The translations under genes were made by a program, and so were the position numbers. A stretch of DNA of 64,000 nt from Lachnospiraceae bacterium MA2020 (GTDB lineage Bacteria > Bacillota > Clostridia > Lachnospirales > Lachnospiraceae): NCBI GenBank assembly GCA_000746015.1, contig JQKK01000015.1, positions 46,703 to 110,702 on the forward strand, in the 5' to 3' direction. Below the pieces are notes generated by a model. That model ran no database searches, was not told the origin of the DNA, and saw only the letters and a program-made list of their open reading frames with translations. This document shows positions 37,530 through 47,100 of the stretch, in pieces; the first letter of the stretch is position 1, and every line of letters starts with the position of its first letter.

Positions 37530-37911
37530 TCATATCCAGCATTGCGGATTTCTCTGCAAAATGGGATTCTTACCTACCATAACCTGATTTACATCCTTGT
37601 TAAGCTTGTATACCCTCACACTGTCCATCTTTTCATCCGCAATTTTCTGAATTTCTCTTAACATCTTTTTATACTGACTTCCGGAAACCCAGCTTTCAAA
37701 AGCAGATTTCTGAAGAATAATACAGTATCGGAATACTCTCACGCAGACAGGTATTAACTGCCTGCGTGGTAAGCTGCACATTTCCAAACACCGATATAAA
37801 TTCTACCATATGCAATGGAAACTGCTTTGTGGTATCCTTGTCTTTTTCAACTATAAAAAGATTGTCACGTAATGATATATGTGCTCCTTGAGTGTAAAAA
37901 TATACTTCCAT
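37530..37911 (-). pseudogene. cas1-cas2 deletion remnant, copy 1
   Basis: The first ~66 codons of cas1 (MEVYFYTQGAHISLRDN, HMVEFISVFGNVQLTTQAV, ESIPILYYS) run directly, with a frame change, into the C-terminal part of cas2 (LQKSAFESWVSGSQYKK, IADEKMDSVRVYKL). About 1 kb of coding sequence is missing, including the Cas1 active site and the N-terminus of Cas2, so no adaptation activity is possible from this copy. The same junction occurs at 43705-44092, so the deletion predates the duplication. Confidence 0.88.
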
Positions 37912-37927
37912 ATTTGGCTATCACCAC

Positions 37928-38462
37928 TCAGTCAAACTTCAAATCCATTTTTTCAAATATACTTCCCATAGAATAGATCAATCTATTCTTGTTCTTATTA
38001 TTGTGCTTAAAGTGTTCTGATGATCTTTTGCTCTCCTTTTTTGAAGTTCTTTCTTTTTTAGTATGAGCTTTATTATCACTCTTACTTTTCCACTTTCTTA
38101 CTATGTCTTCAGATACATCTTCAATATCAGGATAGTAAATTAGCTTAGCAACGTTTAATATAAACTCCTCATTCTTCGCAGGTAATTGTATAGGCTCATT
38201 TTGGCTTTCAACCTTGTAAGTATATTCATCTGAACTTACACCATTATTTGCTCGTAATCTGATCTTTGCGGAGGGCTTAATTACTTCTGAATCTCCTCTA
38301 CCCACCTTTTTTCACCTGTTTCAAAAACGAAGCTGCTTACAATATTATGATCAAGCAGAATATTATACAGCATATTAACAACATTCTTTTTCAGCTTCAT
38401 ATCATAAGTAAAGAACCTGTCGAAAACTTCACTGTAAAGATCAAGCATACTTCTATCTCCTA
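37928..38462 (-). pseudogene. cas13a C-terminal remnant, copy 1
   Basis: This matches residues from about 1164 to the end of the intact Cas13a (DRSMLDLYSEVFDRFF... GSIFEKMDLKFD). The rest, including both HEPN motifs, is deleted. The sequence that normally lies upstream of the cas13a start (CCTAATAATCTACATAAT on the plus strand) is joined directly to it near 38460. A homopolymer shortened from T7 to T6 near 38310 adds a frameshift. The Lys-rich tail has diverged strongly from copy 2. Confidence 0.92.
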
Positions 38463-38500
38463 ATAATCTACATAATATATCGGCAACTAAACCCAAAAAT

Positions 38501-39088
38501 TTATAGCGAGACTATCTTCTGATTGATGTGCTGCTTTATGATTCTAACAATCTCCTGTACTACCTCATCAAATCCTTTGGCATCAGAATCAATGAAGAAA
38601 TATCTCATTTGATGCTTTGTCAGGAAATACTTCATCCTTTCATAACACGAATCATCAAACACACTTCTGCATAAATCAGGATCATCAGGATTTCTCACTG
38701 CAATCCTTCTTTTTCTTTCATCAGCTGACACATGCAAAACAAATGTTATGTCAGGTAATCCACACTCAGAAACAAGCAAATTGAAATAATCTTCATCGTC
38801 AACACAATTCCAATAATAATTACTCGCTAAGTGTCTATCTGTCACGACATTTACATTCCTTGCCATACTTGATACAAGATAATTTCCCAAGCCGTAAAAT
38901 CTTGCCTTAAACCTCGGTTCCATCTGATTAACTTTTCCAATCACCTCCATATAATTTTCAAAATGATCATCCTTATCTGTTATCAGGTGAAGTGGTTTTT
39001 CTATAAATTCATAACCTAATAATTCTGCAACCCTCTTCGCAGTGCTCGTTTTTCCACTTCCGTCCATTCCTTCAATTGCTATATGCAT
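38501..39088 (-). CDS. dTMP kinase-like nucleoside/nucleotide kinase
   Basis: This 195-aa P-loop kinase has Walker A GMDGSGKT (residues 7-14), a TDRH motif equivalent to the DR(Y/H) of thymidylate kinases, and a lid-like region (VSADERKRRIAVRN). It would phosphorylate dTMP or a related nucleotide. It lies where cas13a copy 1 used to begin. Copy 2 keeps the last ~13 codons of the same gene (about 48181-48217), so it was once part of both cas13a loci. It is intact and probably translated from GTGAGGA. Confidence 0.85.
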   Translation of the reverse strand: MHIAIEGMDGSGKTSTAKRVAELLGYEFIEKPLHLITDKDDHFENYMEVIGKVNQMEPRFKARFYGLGNYLVSSMARNVNVVTDRHLASNYYWNCVDDEDYFNLLVSECGLPDITFVLHVSADERKRRIAVRNPDDPDLCRSVFDDSCYERMKYFLTKHQMRYFFIDSDAKGFDEVVQEIVRIIKQHINQKIVSL

Positions 39089-39119
39089 TTAATATTCCTC
39101 ACTATCTTTCAAATTAGCT

Positions 39120-39299
39120 TTAACAATGTTTTTGCTGTCTTATCTGTTGGTAATAATCCTGCAAAGCATGCAATGCTATACCTTTACTGCCTTTCACAGT
39201 TTGGGCTCCAGCCCTTCCTACCATTAGTGAAGCAACAGAAAAATCATAACCTTCATTTATAATTGTTCCAAAATTATTGGTCGCATCTTTATTCTTCAT
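39120..39299 (-). pseudogene. Truncated copy of the 319-aa QxK/glycine-zipper protein, joined to a NERD-gene tail
   Basis: The first ~45 codons (ATG at 39299, MKNKDATNNFGTIINEGYDF) match the gene at 49506-50465. Near 39178 the sequence switches to the 3' end of the NERD gene (as at 48225-48285), read in another frame. The join shows AATGC in common with both parents, so a deletion of about 2 kb through short homology is likely. Confidence 0.9.
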
Positions 39300-39321
39300 A
39301 AGCACTTCCTTTCATAAATCA

Positions 39322-39651
39322 TCATGTAATTTTCCTAATCCTATCACATACAGCAACTATACCTGTACCAATGACTGAAACGTTTGCTAATGAATAAACA
39401 TTCATTGCTATACCAGTTCCTGCAACTGCAAATGCTGCCGCTCCTGCAACCGGAGGAATGATCATATAGCACACAAAAGTTCCAATAGCTACAGGTGCAA
39501 TATTCCTCCCAAAGTTTGCAACACCTTTTAAATTCTTCTCCATGGTGACAGTATCATAATCAACCGACAATAGTTTTGTCACTGCATCTGCACTCAAAAT
39601 TGCAGCCTGAGTTTTTCCAACAGATGAACTACCTAGTTTTACCTTATTCAT
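39322..39651 (-). CDS. Small membrane protein, 109 aa, copy 1
   Basis: The start is the ATG at 39651, overlapping the stop of the 59-aa gene as ATGA. About residues 50-100 hold two hydrophobic, Gly/Ala-rich segments (APVAIGTFVCYMIIPPVAG, AGTGIAMNVYSLANVSVIG). It differs from copy 2 (50488-50817) at only a few residues. Function unknown; the conserved pair suggests translational coupling. Confidence 0.75.
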   Translation of the reverse strand: MNKVKLGSSSVGKTQAAILSADAVTKLLSVDYDTVTMEKNLKGVANFGRNIAPVAIGTFVCYMIIPPVAGAAAFAVAGTGIAMNVYSLANVSVIGTGIVAVCDRIRKIT

Positions 39652-39827
39652 TTGCCACCTCCCCAAAATCTAAAAAGCTTATTAATCATCTCCTGCGTAT
39701 TGTCCATTCTTTCTGAATTTCTCAACCTTCTCTCCGTCTTCTCTGATACACCAATTGGTGACAAGTTCCTTGATTTCTCAGCAGAGAATATCTCCAGCCC
39801 TTTGATAAACTTTTCTTTTTTACTCAT
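39648..39827 (-). CDS. Small basic protein, 59 aa, copy 1
   Basis: ATG at 39827 behind AAAGGAGTC. It encodes MSKKEKFIKGLEIFSAEKS and ends KLFRFWGGGK. It is Lys/Arg-rich with no membrane segment and no recognised family. The start of the next gene overlaps the stop. Copy 2 is at 50814-50993 with few changes, which supports it as a real gene. Confidence 0.7.
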   Translation of the reverse strand: MSKKEKFIKGLEIFSAEKSRNLSPIGVSEKTERRLRNSERMDNTQEMINKLFRFWGGGK

Positions 39828-39868
39828 ATAAGACTCCTTTCTTAGCCATGATTCTATATATGAATCTT

Positions 39869-39945
39869 TCTAATTCCTTTGATGAGTTCATTATATCCAA
39901 CATAAGATAAATCGAATATCGCCATGCGGTGACAAAAAATATTTA
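39869..39945 (-). promoter_or_regulatory. Promoter of the 59-aa/109-aa genes, copy 1
   Basis: In the minus sense: AAATATTTTTTGTCACCGC, a CGATATTCGAT block, and TTGGATATAATGAACTCATC with a TATAAT -10. It is the same promoter as that of nrdG. Confidence 0.7.
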
Positions 39946-39948
39946 AAA

Positions 39949-40092
39949 CAAAAAAGCACAAACACCGAAGTGTTCATGCTTTATATGGCTTTTTTCAATA
40001 CCCTACCTTCTGTAGAGCTTTATTTATATAGTCTATTTTACCATTCTGCGGAGCATAAATAGCTATTTACCTTTTCATCCGCAATTTTTAAA
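39949..40092 (-). CRISPR. CRISPR locus 4: orphan terminator, one decayed repeat and leader, no spacers
   Basis: The array terminator hairpin (39957-39979) is followed by a decayed repeat (TATATGGCTTTTTTCAATAC, ending at 40001), the conserved leader (CCTACCTTCTGTAGAGC...CTGCGGAGCATAAATA) and a short cas2 scrap (ACCTTTTCATCCGCAATTTT). It is a collapsed array without spacers. Confidence 0.85.
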
Positions 40093-40098
40093 TCTATA

Positions 40099-40824
40099 TC
40101 ACAGACCAAGTTTTTCAAACATTATGTTTCGATAATTTGGATCTGACATAGCTTTTTTCATATCGTCTAATTGTCCATTATCATAAAGGGTCTTAAACAA
40201 CTTCGCAGAGCGCTCTTCTCCCTCAGAACGTCCCTCTACTCTGCCCTCAGAACGGCCCTCTGCACGACCCTCAACCTTGCCCTGCTCAATTAATGCTTTT
40301 GTTGCAACACACATATCTACCGTCCTCTCTCCGTCAGGAACTGTTATCTTGGCATTTATAAGTACATTTAGCAGATCAGCTCCCTCTCGGCTTATTATCC
40401 AGTGTCCGTTTCTTTCAGCTATCATATTTTTAAACATTTCAGAATCATCACAACGTTTGATAGATTCAAGCATGTCTCCAAGCTCAGTATTGAGCTTTCT
40501 AAAATCACTTATATTTTCCGGAGTTACAAGCAGATTCTTAATTGTCATCGCATAGTGTATATCGGACTGATTCTCGATGCCCATCAGCACAAATACTGTA
40601 TGACCGTCTGTCTTTATGCTACAGCTTTTCAAAATATCCCGTATTTTCTGTTTTGAAAAAGCTTTCTTACCATTACTAAGAATACACAATTCTGTCGGAT
40701 CCTTATCAATTAGGTTGTCTGGATTGATAACCGGCTTACCGTCGTAGATATAGTAATTGAATAAATCTGCAAAATGTGCATTATCCTGCATGTATTTCTT
40801 AGTTACGTCATCAGCTAAACTCAT
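40099..40824 (-). CDS. Rpn/PD-(D/E)XK transposase-family protein with an internal deletion
   Basis: This 241-aa protein has the N-terminus (YMQDNAHFADLFNYYIYDG), VFVLMGIENQSDIHYAM and the C-terminus (EGR repeats at about 190-208) of the Lachnospiraceae Rpn-like family, which is normally about 320 aa. The middle segment that follows the nuclease core motifs seems to be missing: HYAM is joined directly to TIKNLLVTPENISDFRKLN. Nuclease activity is therefore doubtful. It has an extended TGCTATAAT -10 promoter upstream (near 40850). Confidence 0.7.
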   Translation of the reverse strand: MSLADDVTKKYMQDNAHFADLFNYYIYDGKPVINPDNLIDKDPTELCILSNGKKAFSKQKIRDILKSCSIKTDGHTVFVLMGIENQSDIHYAMTIKNLLVTPENISDFRKLNTELGDMLESIKRCDDSEMFKNMIAERNGHWIISREGADLLNVLINAKITVPDGERTVDMCVATKALIEQGKVEGRAEGRSEGRVEGRSEGEERSAKLFKTLYDNGQLDDMKKAMSDPNYRNIMFEKLGL

Positions 40825-40941
40825 ATGATGCCTTTCTGTTACTTATATTATAGCATGAACTGTCAATCAAACTCTAATACGAATATCAGTTCTTTTATAA
40901 TATACCACACATTTGTTCTGTTATCAACAACTAAATCCAAA

Positions 40942-42792
40942 ATCGAGTAGGGCGGAATTAACCGCCCTCTCACACCACCGTACATGCCGTTCGGCATACG
41001 GCGGTTCAACATAACTTCAAAGCATTACGCTCACTGTAATAATCAAGACAACTAATGAGACCAGCCTTGGCAAGTACTTCTTTAGAAATTGCTCTGACAA
41101 CTACCGTTTTAGTGGCAACCCATTGGTATCGGTCCCCGCAATACGATGTGAGCCGTGCAAGGTCTTTATTTACGCCCAACTTCTGCAATCCCCATTGCCG
41201 TTTCTTCGGCACTTTCCATTGTTTCCAGATGATAATCCGAAGCCTCGTCCTTAAATGTGCGTCAATCTCTGTCATAGCCTTTTTTCATAGAGCCGAGAGC
41301 GTAATAGTTTATCCACCCTCTTGTCACTTGGTTGATTTTCGCAATCTTACCTGTGACTGTTCCTGGCATCTTCCTGCAAGTCAGTTCCTTCAGCTTACGC
41401 TTAAACTTTGCTATTGAGTCTTGATGCGGTCTGCATCTCCACTCTTTCGCCCTGCCATCCTTATAGAAACCAAAGCCGAGATATTTCAACTTTTGCGGTC
41501 TTGCGATGTGGGTCTTGGTCATATTAACCTTTAGCCCGAGTTTTCTTTGTATCCAGTCCGTCACCGTACGCATGACACGCTTCGCACTTGCTTCACTTCT
41601 GACTGCTATAACGCAGTCGTCAGCGTATCTCGTAAAACGAAGCTCTCTTGCTTCCAGTTCCTTGTCCAACTCATTCAGCATAATGTTAGACAGTAATGGT
41701 GACAGATTTCCGCCCTGTGGGGTTCCGAGTTTGGTTTCCTCGTATCCTTGTGGTGTCATGACTCCTGCTTTAAGGTACTTGCGGATGAGTGACTCCGTAT
41801 CTCCATCGTTGATGATGTTATGGACAAGACTCATGAGCTTATCCTGCGGTACGTTGTCAAAGAATTTCTCCAAGTCGATATCTACTATCCACTCGTAACC
41901 CTCGTTCAGATAAATAAGCAGTTGTCTGATTGCCATTTCACAGCTTCTGTTTGGTCTGAAGCCGTAACTCCATTCCGAAAACAGAGGCTCACACATGGGG
42001 CTTATTACCTGCACTATGCCTTGCTGAATTACCCTATCCATTACGGTCGGAATACCAAGTTTTCTCACTCCACCGTTTGGCTTGGGTATTTCTACCCTTC
42101 TGACCGGCTGGGGCTTGTACTGCCTCTGCCTGATTTGCTCTCTGATACTGTTCCAGTTCTCCCTGATATAATCTCCGAGTTCGTCAACAGTTACGTCATC
42201 TACACCGCCTGCTCCTTTATTGGCGCAGACTCTCTTGTATGCAGCGTTCATGTTGTCGTTGGACAGTATCTTTTCCAACAGTTCCGACATTGCCTTGTGT
42301 GTTTTCTCCTTTCCGTTCCCATGGATTCGCCCTATGTTGTGCAGAGACTGCTCGTTTACGTTTCGCCCTTTCTGCTGTCAGGTATTCCATGGAGCATACA
42401 TTTGATTACACGGTTACATTGTTCAGCCCTTTGACAATGCCCATTTCAGCGCATCGTCTACTACAGCTTCTGCTGACTTCTCGCAGTTCGTTGTTACTAC
42501 GGCATATGAGACCGTCTGCGAGATCTCACGGGATAAGCCTGTCAGTCTTTCCTCGTCTACCTGCCTGATTTACGCCTACGGGTTACGGTTGCCTTTTGGA
42601 CTTCACTGTCTAAAGCCAGTTTATCCGCCGTAAACGCCTTAATATCAGGTTTCTGTTCGTCAGGCTACGATTTTGCTATCCCTTCTTCTCGCCTACACCT
42701 CACGGTGTAAACCTTGGGAGTTGCTTTGGGGTTCGTTGGCAACTACGCCCCTTGTGGACTTTCACCACAGACTGACGGCATGCCCGTCATAC
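40942..42792 (-). mobile_element. Group II intron (about 1.85 kb) with maturase gene
   Basis: In the minus sense the 5' end is GTATGACGGGCATGCC at 42792. The 3' end carries a domain V-like hairpin (GAACCGCCGTATGCC-GAAC-GGCATGTACGG) and a domain VI stem, ending CCCTACTCGAT near 40942. It is inserted directly after the terminator of CRISPR array 2 (GCTTTTTTA|GTATG), the site preference known for class C group II introns. The ~500 bases between 42291 and 42792 are intron RNA domains with no other gene. Confidence 0.9.
41006..42290 (-). pseudogene. ltrA: Group II intron reverse transcriptase/maturase, frameshifted
   Basis: The reverse transcriptase spans 42290 to about 41290 with GGVDDV, the YGFRPNRSC motif, TPQGGNLSPLLSN and the catalytic YADD (FTRYADDCVIAV). 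The frame then breaks at an A6 run near 41285: MKKGYDRD-stop. The maturase/C-terminal part (MTEIDAHLRTRLRIIIWKQWK...) continues in another frame to 41006. With one A fewer the two parts would join as MKKAMTEID. It has no endonuclease domain, as in class C. It may be inactive, unless slippage restores the frame. Confidence 0.9.
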
Positions 42793-42793
42793 T

Positions 42794-42823
42794 AAAAAAG
42801 CACAAACACCGAAGTGTTCATGC
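42794..42823 (-). terminator. Terminator of CRISPR array 2, target site of the intron
   Basis: The hairpin GCATGAACAC-TTCG-GTGTTTGTGC is followed by TTTTTTA, and the intron starts at the next base. Confidence 0.92.
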
Positions 42824-43557
42824 TATATCTGGCTTTTCTCAATACTTGTGCGAAAGGTAGAAGAATGACAAGAGAAGAAATGACTATTGCCAACTATATC
42901 TGGCTTTTCTCAATACCCTTAGCGCGAAAATACCCCCTCGCCATAACCAACCGTCTATTGCCATCTTTATCTGGCTTTTCTCAATACTATCAAGGTACAG
43001 CAAATATGCTCATCAGTGCTATGAAGGTCTATTGCCATCTTTATCTGGCTTTTCTCAATACAGTAGAAATGATTATACCTGACAACGTTAAAGAGAGTGT
43101 CTATTGCCATCTTTATCTGGCTTTTCTCAATACAAAAGAAACCAAAAAATTCATTGCGTAACACCATGTCTATTGCCAACTATATCTGGCTTTTCTCAAT
43201 ACAAAATACGCACAGCCTCATTACCACTCAGTTTATTGTCTATTGCCAACTATATCTGGCTTTTCTCAATACTAAAATGGATGATTGGTGGCTCGATGAC
43301 ACTGTCCGTCTATTGCCAACTATATCTGGCTTTTCTCAATACAGCTTCTAGTGGTATGCCTTCGGGACCATCAAAGGAAGTCTATTGCCAACTATATCTG
43401 GCTTTTCTCAATACGCATATCTTGAGGATTGGGATTCTGAACTCTTAGAGGTCTATTGCCAACTATATCTGGCTTTTCTCAATACCTCACTTATTCACCT
43501 GGGTTAACTGCATGAACTCAACGTCTATTGCCAACTTTATCTGGCTTTTCTCAATAC
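42821..43557 (-). CRISPR. CRISPR array 2, type VI-A (11 repeats, 10 spacers)
   Basis: The 35-bp repeats start on the plus strand at 42882, 42953, 43027, 43099, 43168, 43238, 43308, 43380, 43451 and 43523, with a degenerate terminal repeat ending at 42845. The three at 42953, 43027 and 43099 carry CATCTTTATCTGG instead of CAACTATATCTGG, and the leader-end repeat at 43523 has CAACTTTATCTGG. Spacers are 34-39 nt. The leader is on the right, next to the cas genes. Confidence 0.97.
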
Positions 43558-43695
43558 CCTACCTTCTGTAGAGCTTTATTTATATGATCTATTTTACCAT
43601 TTTGCGGAGCATAGATAACTATTCCTTATTATGAAAGTTTTCTAAATAATTTTTTGATTAAAACACCTCATAAATCCAGTATTTATGCCATGCGG
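43558..43695 (-). promoter_or_regulatory. Leader of CRISPR array 2
   Basis: It is nearly identical to the leaders of arrays 1, 3 and 4 over the first ~60 bases, and holds a second TGCGGAGCAAAA element near 43692. It is the likely site of the crRNA promoter. Confidence 0.85.
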
Positions 43696-43704
43696 AGCAA
43701 AAGA

Positions 43705-44092
43705 TCATATCCAGCACTGCGGATTTCTCTGCAAAATGGGGTTTTTACCTACCATAACCTGATTTACATCCTTGTTAAGCTTGTATACCCTCACACTATC
43801 TACCTTTTCATCCGCAATTTTCTGAATTTCTCTTAACATCTTTTTATACTGACTTCCGGAAACCCAGCTTTCAAAAGCAGATTTCTGAAGAATAATACAG
43901 TATCGGAATACTCTCACGCAGACAGGTATTAACTGCCTACGTGGTAAGCTGCACATTTCCAAACACCGATATAGATTCTACCATATGCAATGGAAACTGC
44001 TTTGTGGTATCCTTGTCTTTTTCAACTATAAAAAGATTGTCACGTAATGATATATGTGCTCCTTGAGTGTAAACATATACTTCCATATTTGG
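43705..44092 (-). pseudogene. cas1-cas2 deletion remnant, copy 2
   Basis: It has the same fusion of the cas1 5' end to the cas2 3' end as at 37530-37911. Here cas1 is also stopped early by an in-frame TAG, replacing the Gln codon in NVQLTTQAV. The cas2 tail reads SAFESWVSGSQYKK and ADEKVDSVRVYKL. It lies 10 bp downstream of cas13a, the position of cas1 and cas2 in complete VI-A loci. Confidence 0.88.
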
Positions 44093-44102
44093 CCATCACC
44101 AC

Positions 44103-47100
44103 TCAGTCAAACTTTAAATCCATTTTTTCAAAAATACTTCCCATAGAATAGTTCATTCTATTTTTGCTCTTGTTATTATATTTTGATTGATTTGATGATC
44201 GTGTGTTACTACCTCTTGATATTTTTCCTTTTTTATCATTCGATTTTTCTACCTTTACTACCCCTTCTCTCACCATATTTTCAGATACAGCTTCCATGTC
44301 AGGATAGTATATCAGCCTTGCAACGTTCAAAAGAAACTCCTCATTCTTAGCTGGCAATGTTGCAATTTTAAGTTCATCTTTGCTTCCAACTTTATAAGTA
44401 AATACATCCGAACTTACGCCATTATTTGCTCGTAATCTAATCTTAGCTGAGGGCTTAATTACTTCTGAATCTCCTCTACCCACCTTTTTTTCACCTGTTT
44501 CAAAAACGAAGCTGCTTACAATATTATGATCAAGCAGAATATTATACAGCATATTAACAACATTCTTTCTCAGCTTCATATCATAAGTAAAGAACCTGTC
44601 GAAAACTTCACTGTAAAGATCAAGCATACTTCTATCTCTATCATAGAAATAATGGAAATGGTCAATCTCATTTCTGAAAATAATGATATTTTCATGTTCC
44701 GCAACATTTTCAAATAATTCCAATCCTGCCAAATACAGTTGATCCTTTTTATCTCCTAAAATGTTGTTTCCATATTTCAAAAAATAATTAATTTTTTTAC
44801 TTGTCTGCTCATTAGAATTTAATTCGTCTGATGCCTTTTTTCCACTCTTTAATGCAACATACATATCATCTTTTTTGTAATACACCGGCAAGCCATTGAT
44901 GTACATTGCAGCTATCTGGTACAGTATTGCCCCTGAAATATTTCTGTCATCTACATTAATTTTGATATAATCAGCTTCTTTGCTACTTGCATTATTAAGA
45001 CATAGATAATGGAAGCCAAGCTGAAAATACATAAGATCTCTTTCACGCAGGTAACACCACTTTATAAGCTGACCATAGAGTTCATTGATAATTTCAGAGT
45101 ACTCAACTATATCCCTTAGTTCTACCCTATTTTTAAGAACCTGAAATGTTCTTAAATCCTGCTGTTCCTTCTTGTTACTACATATTCCCTTAATCTGATA
45201 TTCTCTTATCAGATCTTCCTGTTTATGAAAATCATGAATCATATTTTCATTAACACGAGATATAATCTTTGAAATCAAATCTGGTGAACCATACAGCTTA
45301 CATAATACCCAGTTTCTATTGACTATCGGATTGATTCCATCATAGTATATGCCGTTTTTCTTGCCTTCGGATTCACTGTTGCAAAAAGCATTTAATGCTG
45401 CTCCTGAATGTACGTCACCAAAGTTCACGAACTGACTTATGTACTCAGCATATTCATCTTCATCCCGGAAATAATCATGAATATCATTTGAAGTCGTACC
45501 ATTAAGTTTGGTACACATTTCAAGTATCTTAATAATACTATCACTCTCTAATACCTCATAATAATTTCTTATAGGATTACCGTTTTCTTTCGCCCTGCGC
45601 TGTATATCTTTTACAAACTGAACATAATTTCTTATGCTTCCTAAAAACTGATTTGCCTGTCTTGGGTTTATCAGTCTCCCAAGTGTATACCATTTTTGAA
45701 GCTCGGGTGTCTTCTTAACCTTGTCTACCAGCTTTTTATACTGTTGCGAGCTATAGTTAGCAATAAAGTCTTCGGCCTTAATTTCTACATTAGACTTATG
45801 AATTTGAGCTGAAATGAAACCATATATTTCCTTATTCTCATCCAGGTATTCCCAAAATGCACTCTGAAGAACCTGTTTAAGAAACAACGGATAATGCTTA
45901 TATTTATTACTGTTTTGCTTTTCGGCATAGGCAGATTTTTTCTTTAAACCATCATTATTCTGTCTGTTATATTCTGTCATTATAGCCTGACATACCTGCG
46001 ACAAAGTAGCATTACCAATTGCTTTACCATAATATACAACCGCCTGCTTAAAACTATCCGCTGCCTTTTGGTTGTTAATGTCATTTTTATCTAAATTTTT
46101 TACACCCTCACGAAACAGCTTATATGCCTCTTTACTCTGCAAAAAATCGTTATAGTAGATTTCTTTGCAAAGATAATACACAGCACTTTGCCAAATCTGT
46201 TCATCCTTTGAATCTGTAAATTTAGGGGTTATTCTCTGCTCTGACAGACTTGAAGGAAAGTTTTTTCTTACAAATACCCTGTTAAAAGACGGAACTTGTG
46301 ATGCCCTTTCATGATGGCTGCTGTACAATCTTTCCAATACTTTTTCAAGAAGACTGCTGCTATAAAACATATGCAGATTATTATTGTAAAACTTTTCCTT
46401 TTCAATCCTGGCAGCTCTATTGCAGTCTTCCTCAAATAATTTGCCAATAAGCTCCGTATCCCACGAACCATTATCTACATTTTCCGTAGAAAAATGAAAA
46501 GATGAATTTCGCATAGAATATAGCATTGACTTTAGAGAGTAAAGCAATTCTAAAGCATCTTTATCATCTTTCAGATACTCCTCACAGAAATTCTTCCACG
46601 TCGAGTATCCTCCCCAAAACTGCATGATATTCTTGCATAGATTTCCATCCTTCTTAGTACAGCTTCTTATATCTTCTTTACTAAACAGAAGAAAATCTTT
46701 GTCCGTATCAACAGTCGCACATGCTAAATAATTTGTTGCAAAAACGACATTCATAGATATGTCCCTCTGCAGACTCTCCTCTGCCTTTATGATCTCATAG
46801 TCAAAAGATGTGATACCATTTATATAGCTATCATCTATCTTTCCAGGCTCAATATCACCTGGCGAACTCAGTTCTTTCATTGCATAATTATATACAGCCT
46901 TACCTAGAGCAATATACTTAATGCTTAAATGATTGATAACAGCCTTCCAGACTTTCTCACTTATGTAGCCTGTTTCAAACTTAAACTCTTCGCCATTCTC
47001 TATTCCATTATATAAACGCTCTACTTCATTTTCTATTAAATGAATCCAGAAATGATTTGAATCCTCATTTTCAAATATTCCGCTTGTATTATTTTTTGCA

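Noticed and set aside
41820..42434. A 204-aa plus-strand frame in the group II intron
   Set aside because: It is antisense to the reverse transcriptase.
43343..43379. Spacer reading SSGMPSGPSKE, at first suggestive of an RNA-polymerase-like motif
   Set aside because: A 12-residue match from a 37-nt spacer is too short to assign; a phage gene of another kind is just as likely.
42814..43448. Several overlapping open frames on both strands with YLAFLNT or IEKSQIKMAID repeats
   Set aside because: All fall in array 2 and repeat with the 70-bp repeat-spacer period.
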